Source of the DNA: Schistocerca nitens
Lineage: Eukaryota > Arthropoda > Insecta > Orthoptera > Acrididae
DNA: 64,000 bases
Reading direction: 5' to 3'
Assembly (NCBI RefSeq): GCF_023898315.1
Contig: NC_064621.1
Coordinates: 539,793,383-539,857,382 of the forward strand
Made by a program: the position numbers and the translations under genes. Shown here piece after piece: positions 63,509 to 64,000 of the stretch (positions are counted from its first letter, which is position 1; every line of letters begins with the position of its first letter). Below the pieces are notes generated by a model. It did not search any database. It was not told the origin of the DNA and saw only the letters and a list, made by a program, of their open reading frames with translations.

Positions 63509-63706
63509 AATGGTTCAAATGGTTCTGAGCACTATGGGACTTAACATCTGAGGTCATCAGTCCCCTAGAACTTAGAACTACTTAAACCTAACTAACCTAA
63601 GGACATCACATACATCCATGCCCGAGGCAGGATTCGAATTTGCGACCGTAGCAGCAGCGCGGTTCCAGACTGAAGCGCCTAGAACCGCTCGGCCACAACG
63701 GCCGGC
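63509..63706 (-). mobile_element. Main tRNA-derived SINE, copy 13
   Basis: Antisense, full-length. Target duplication GCYCCAGCTCCA at 63497-63508 and 63707-63718 (one mismatch). Confidence 0.95.
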
Positions 63707-64000
63707 GCTCCAGCTCCAGATTAGTACGAACTGCTGTGGTGTTACATGTTCCATCATACGAGGGCTGGACACGTGTTTGTAAGTGTGTTACCAGATAAAT
63801 TCGGAGGTTGGTAAGCGTACTGTCTCGCAGGAAGCGCATAGCATTTCACTGTTTCGACACGTCTTTCGGCTCCGTCCCTCAGAACATTACAAAGTTGCGC
63901 AAAGGAAGCACACGTCGGTTCCGCACACTCTTGCTGACTGAAAGAGGGAGTAACAGCCGGCGGGTGAAGGTGGAGAGGGGTGACGGAGAAGTGGTTATAG

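Overview
This window looks like repeat-rich nuclear DNA of an insect. The repeat repertoire, above all a tRNA-derived SINE present here in about 14 full or nearly full copies, matches what I recall from orthopterans, probably an acridid grasshopper such as Schistocerca. That taxonomic call is inference from memory of repeat families, not a search. I find no host protein-coding gene, no functional tRNA or rRNA gene and no CRISPR array. Nearly every recognisable piece is transposon-derived. The reading frames that look intact belong to transposases.

Layout. 0-2.5 kb: intact Tc1-like element, copy A, then LINE tails. 3-7.2 kb: a foldback hairpin with a SINE in its loop, GC-rich stretches and a polypyrimidine tract split by a SINE. 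7.2-10.1 kb: a LINE inserted in another LINE, then a LINE end with a 329-bp tandem duplication. 10.1-12.8 kb: decayed Tc1-like elements. 13.2 kb: a 217-bp near-perfect palindrome. 15.9-19.5 kb: mariner and Tc1-like wrecks. 19.8-22.3 kb: a Tc1-like element containing a SINE that contains a LINE. 26.4-31.6 kb: a decayed transposase, then a near-complete APE-type LINE (antisense) whose 5' end is tRNA-like. 32-36.3 kb: tRNA-like composite, solo LTR, and a mariner split by a SINE and by Tc1-like copy B. 37.7-42.8 kb: an intact DD41D transposon, a LINE C-terminus and a mutated mariner-type element with long TIRs. 44.5-49.3 kb: a LINE endonuclease fragment, Tc1-like copy C and an internally deleted Tc1 relative. 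53-59.8 kb: a mosaic mariner with two SINEs, a foldback element with tRNA-like arms, a 5S rRNA-derived SINE and a long hairpin. 59.9-63.3 kb: a Tc1-like element split by a solo LTR that itself carries two LINE insertions.

How the parts relate. The elements form a layered insertion record, and many layers can be ordered because target-site duplications are visible. The youngest autonomous elements appear to be the three 1,422-bp Tc1-like copies (intact 340-aa transposases, by my count with 32 residues between the second and third catalytic residues) and the DD41D element at 37.9-39.4 kb. SINEs presumably depend on LINE machinery, but the 3' end of the main SINE matches no LINE tail seen here. 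Unexplained stretches are mostly AT-rich, apart from several GC/CpG-rich islands (about 5.0-5.5, 6.9-7.2, 19.5-19.8, 32.4-32.6, 37.0-37.4 and 57.0-57.6 kb) that could be promoters or exons; I cannot show this.
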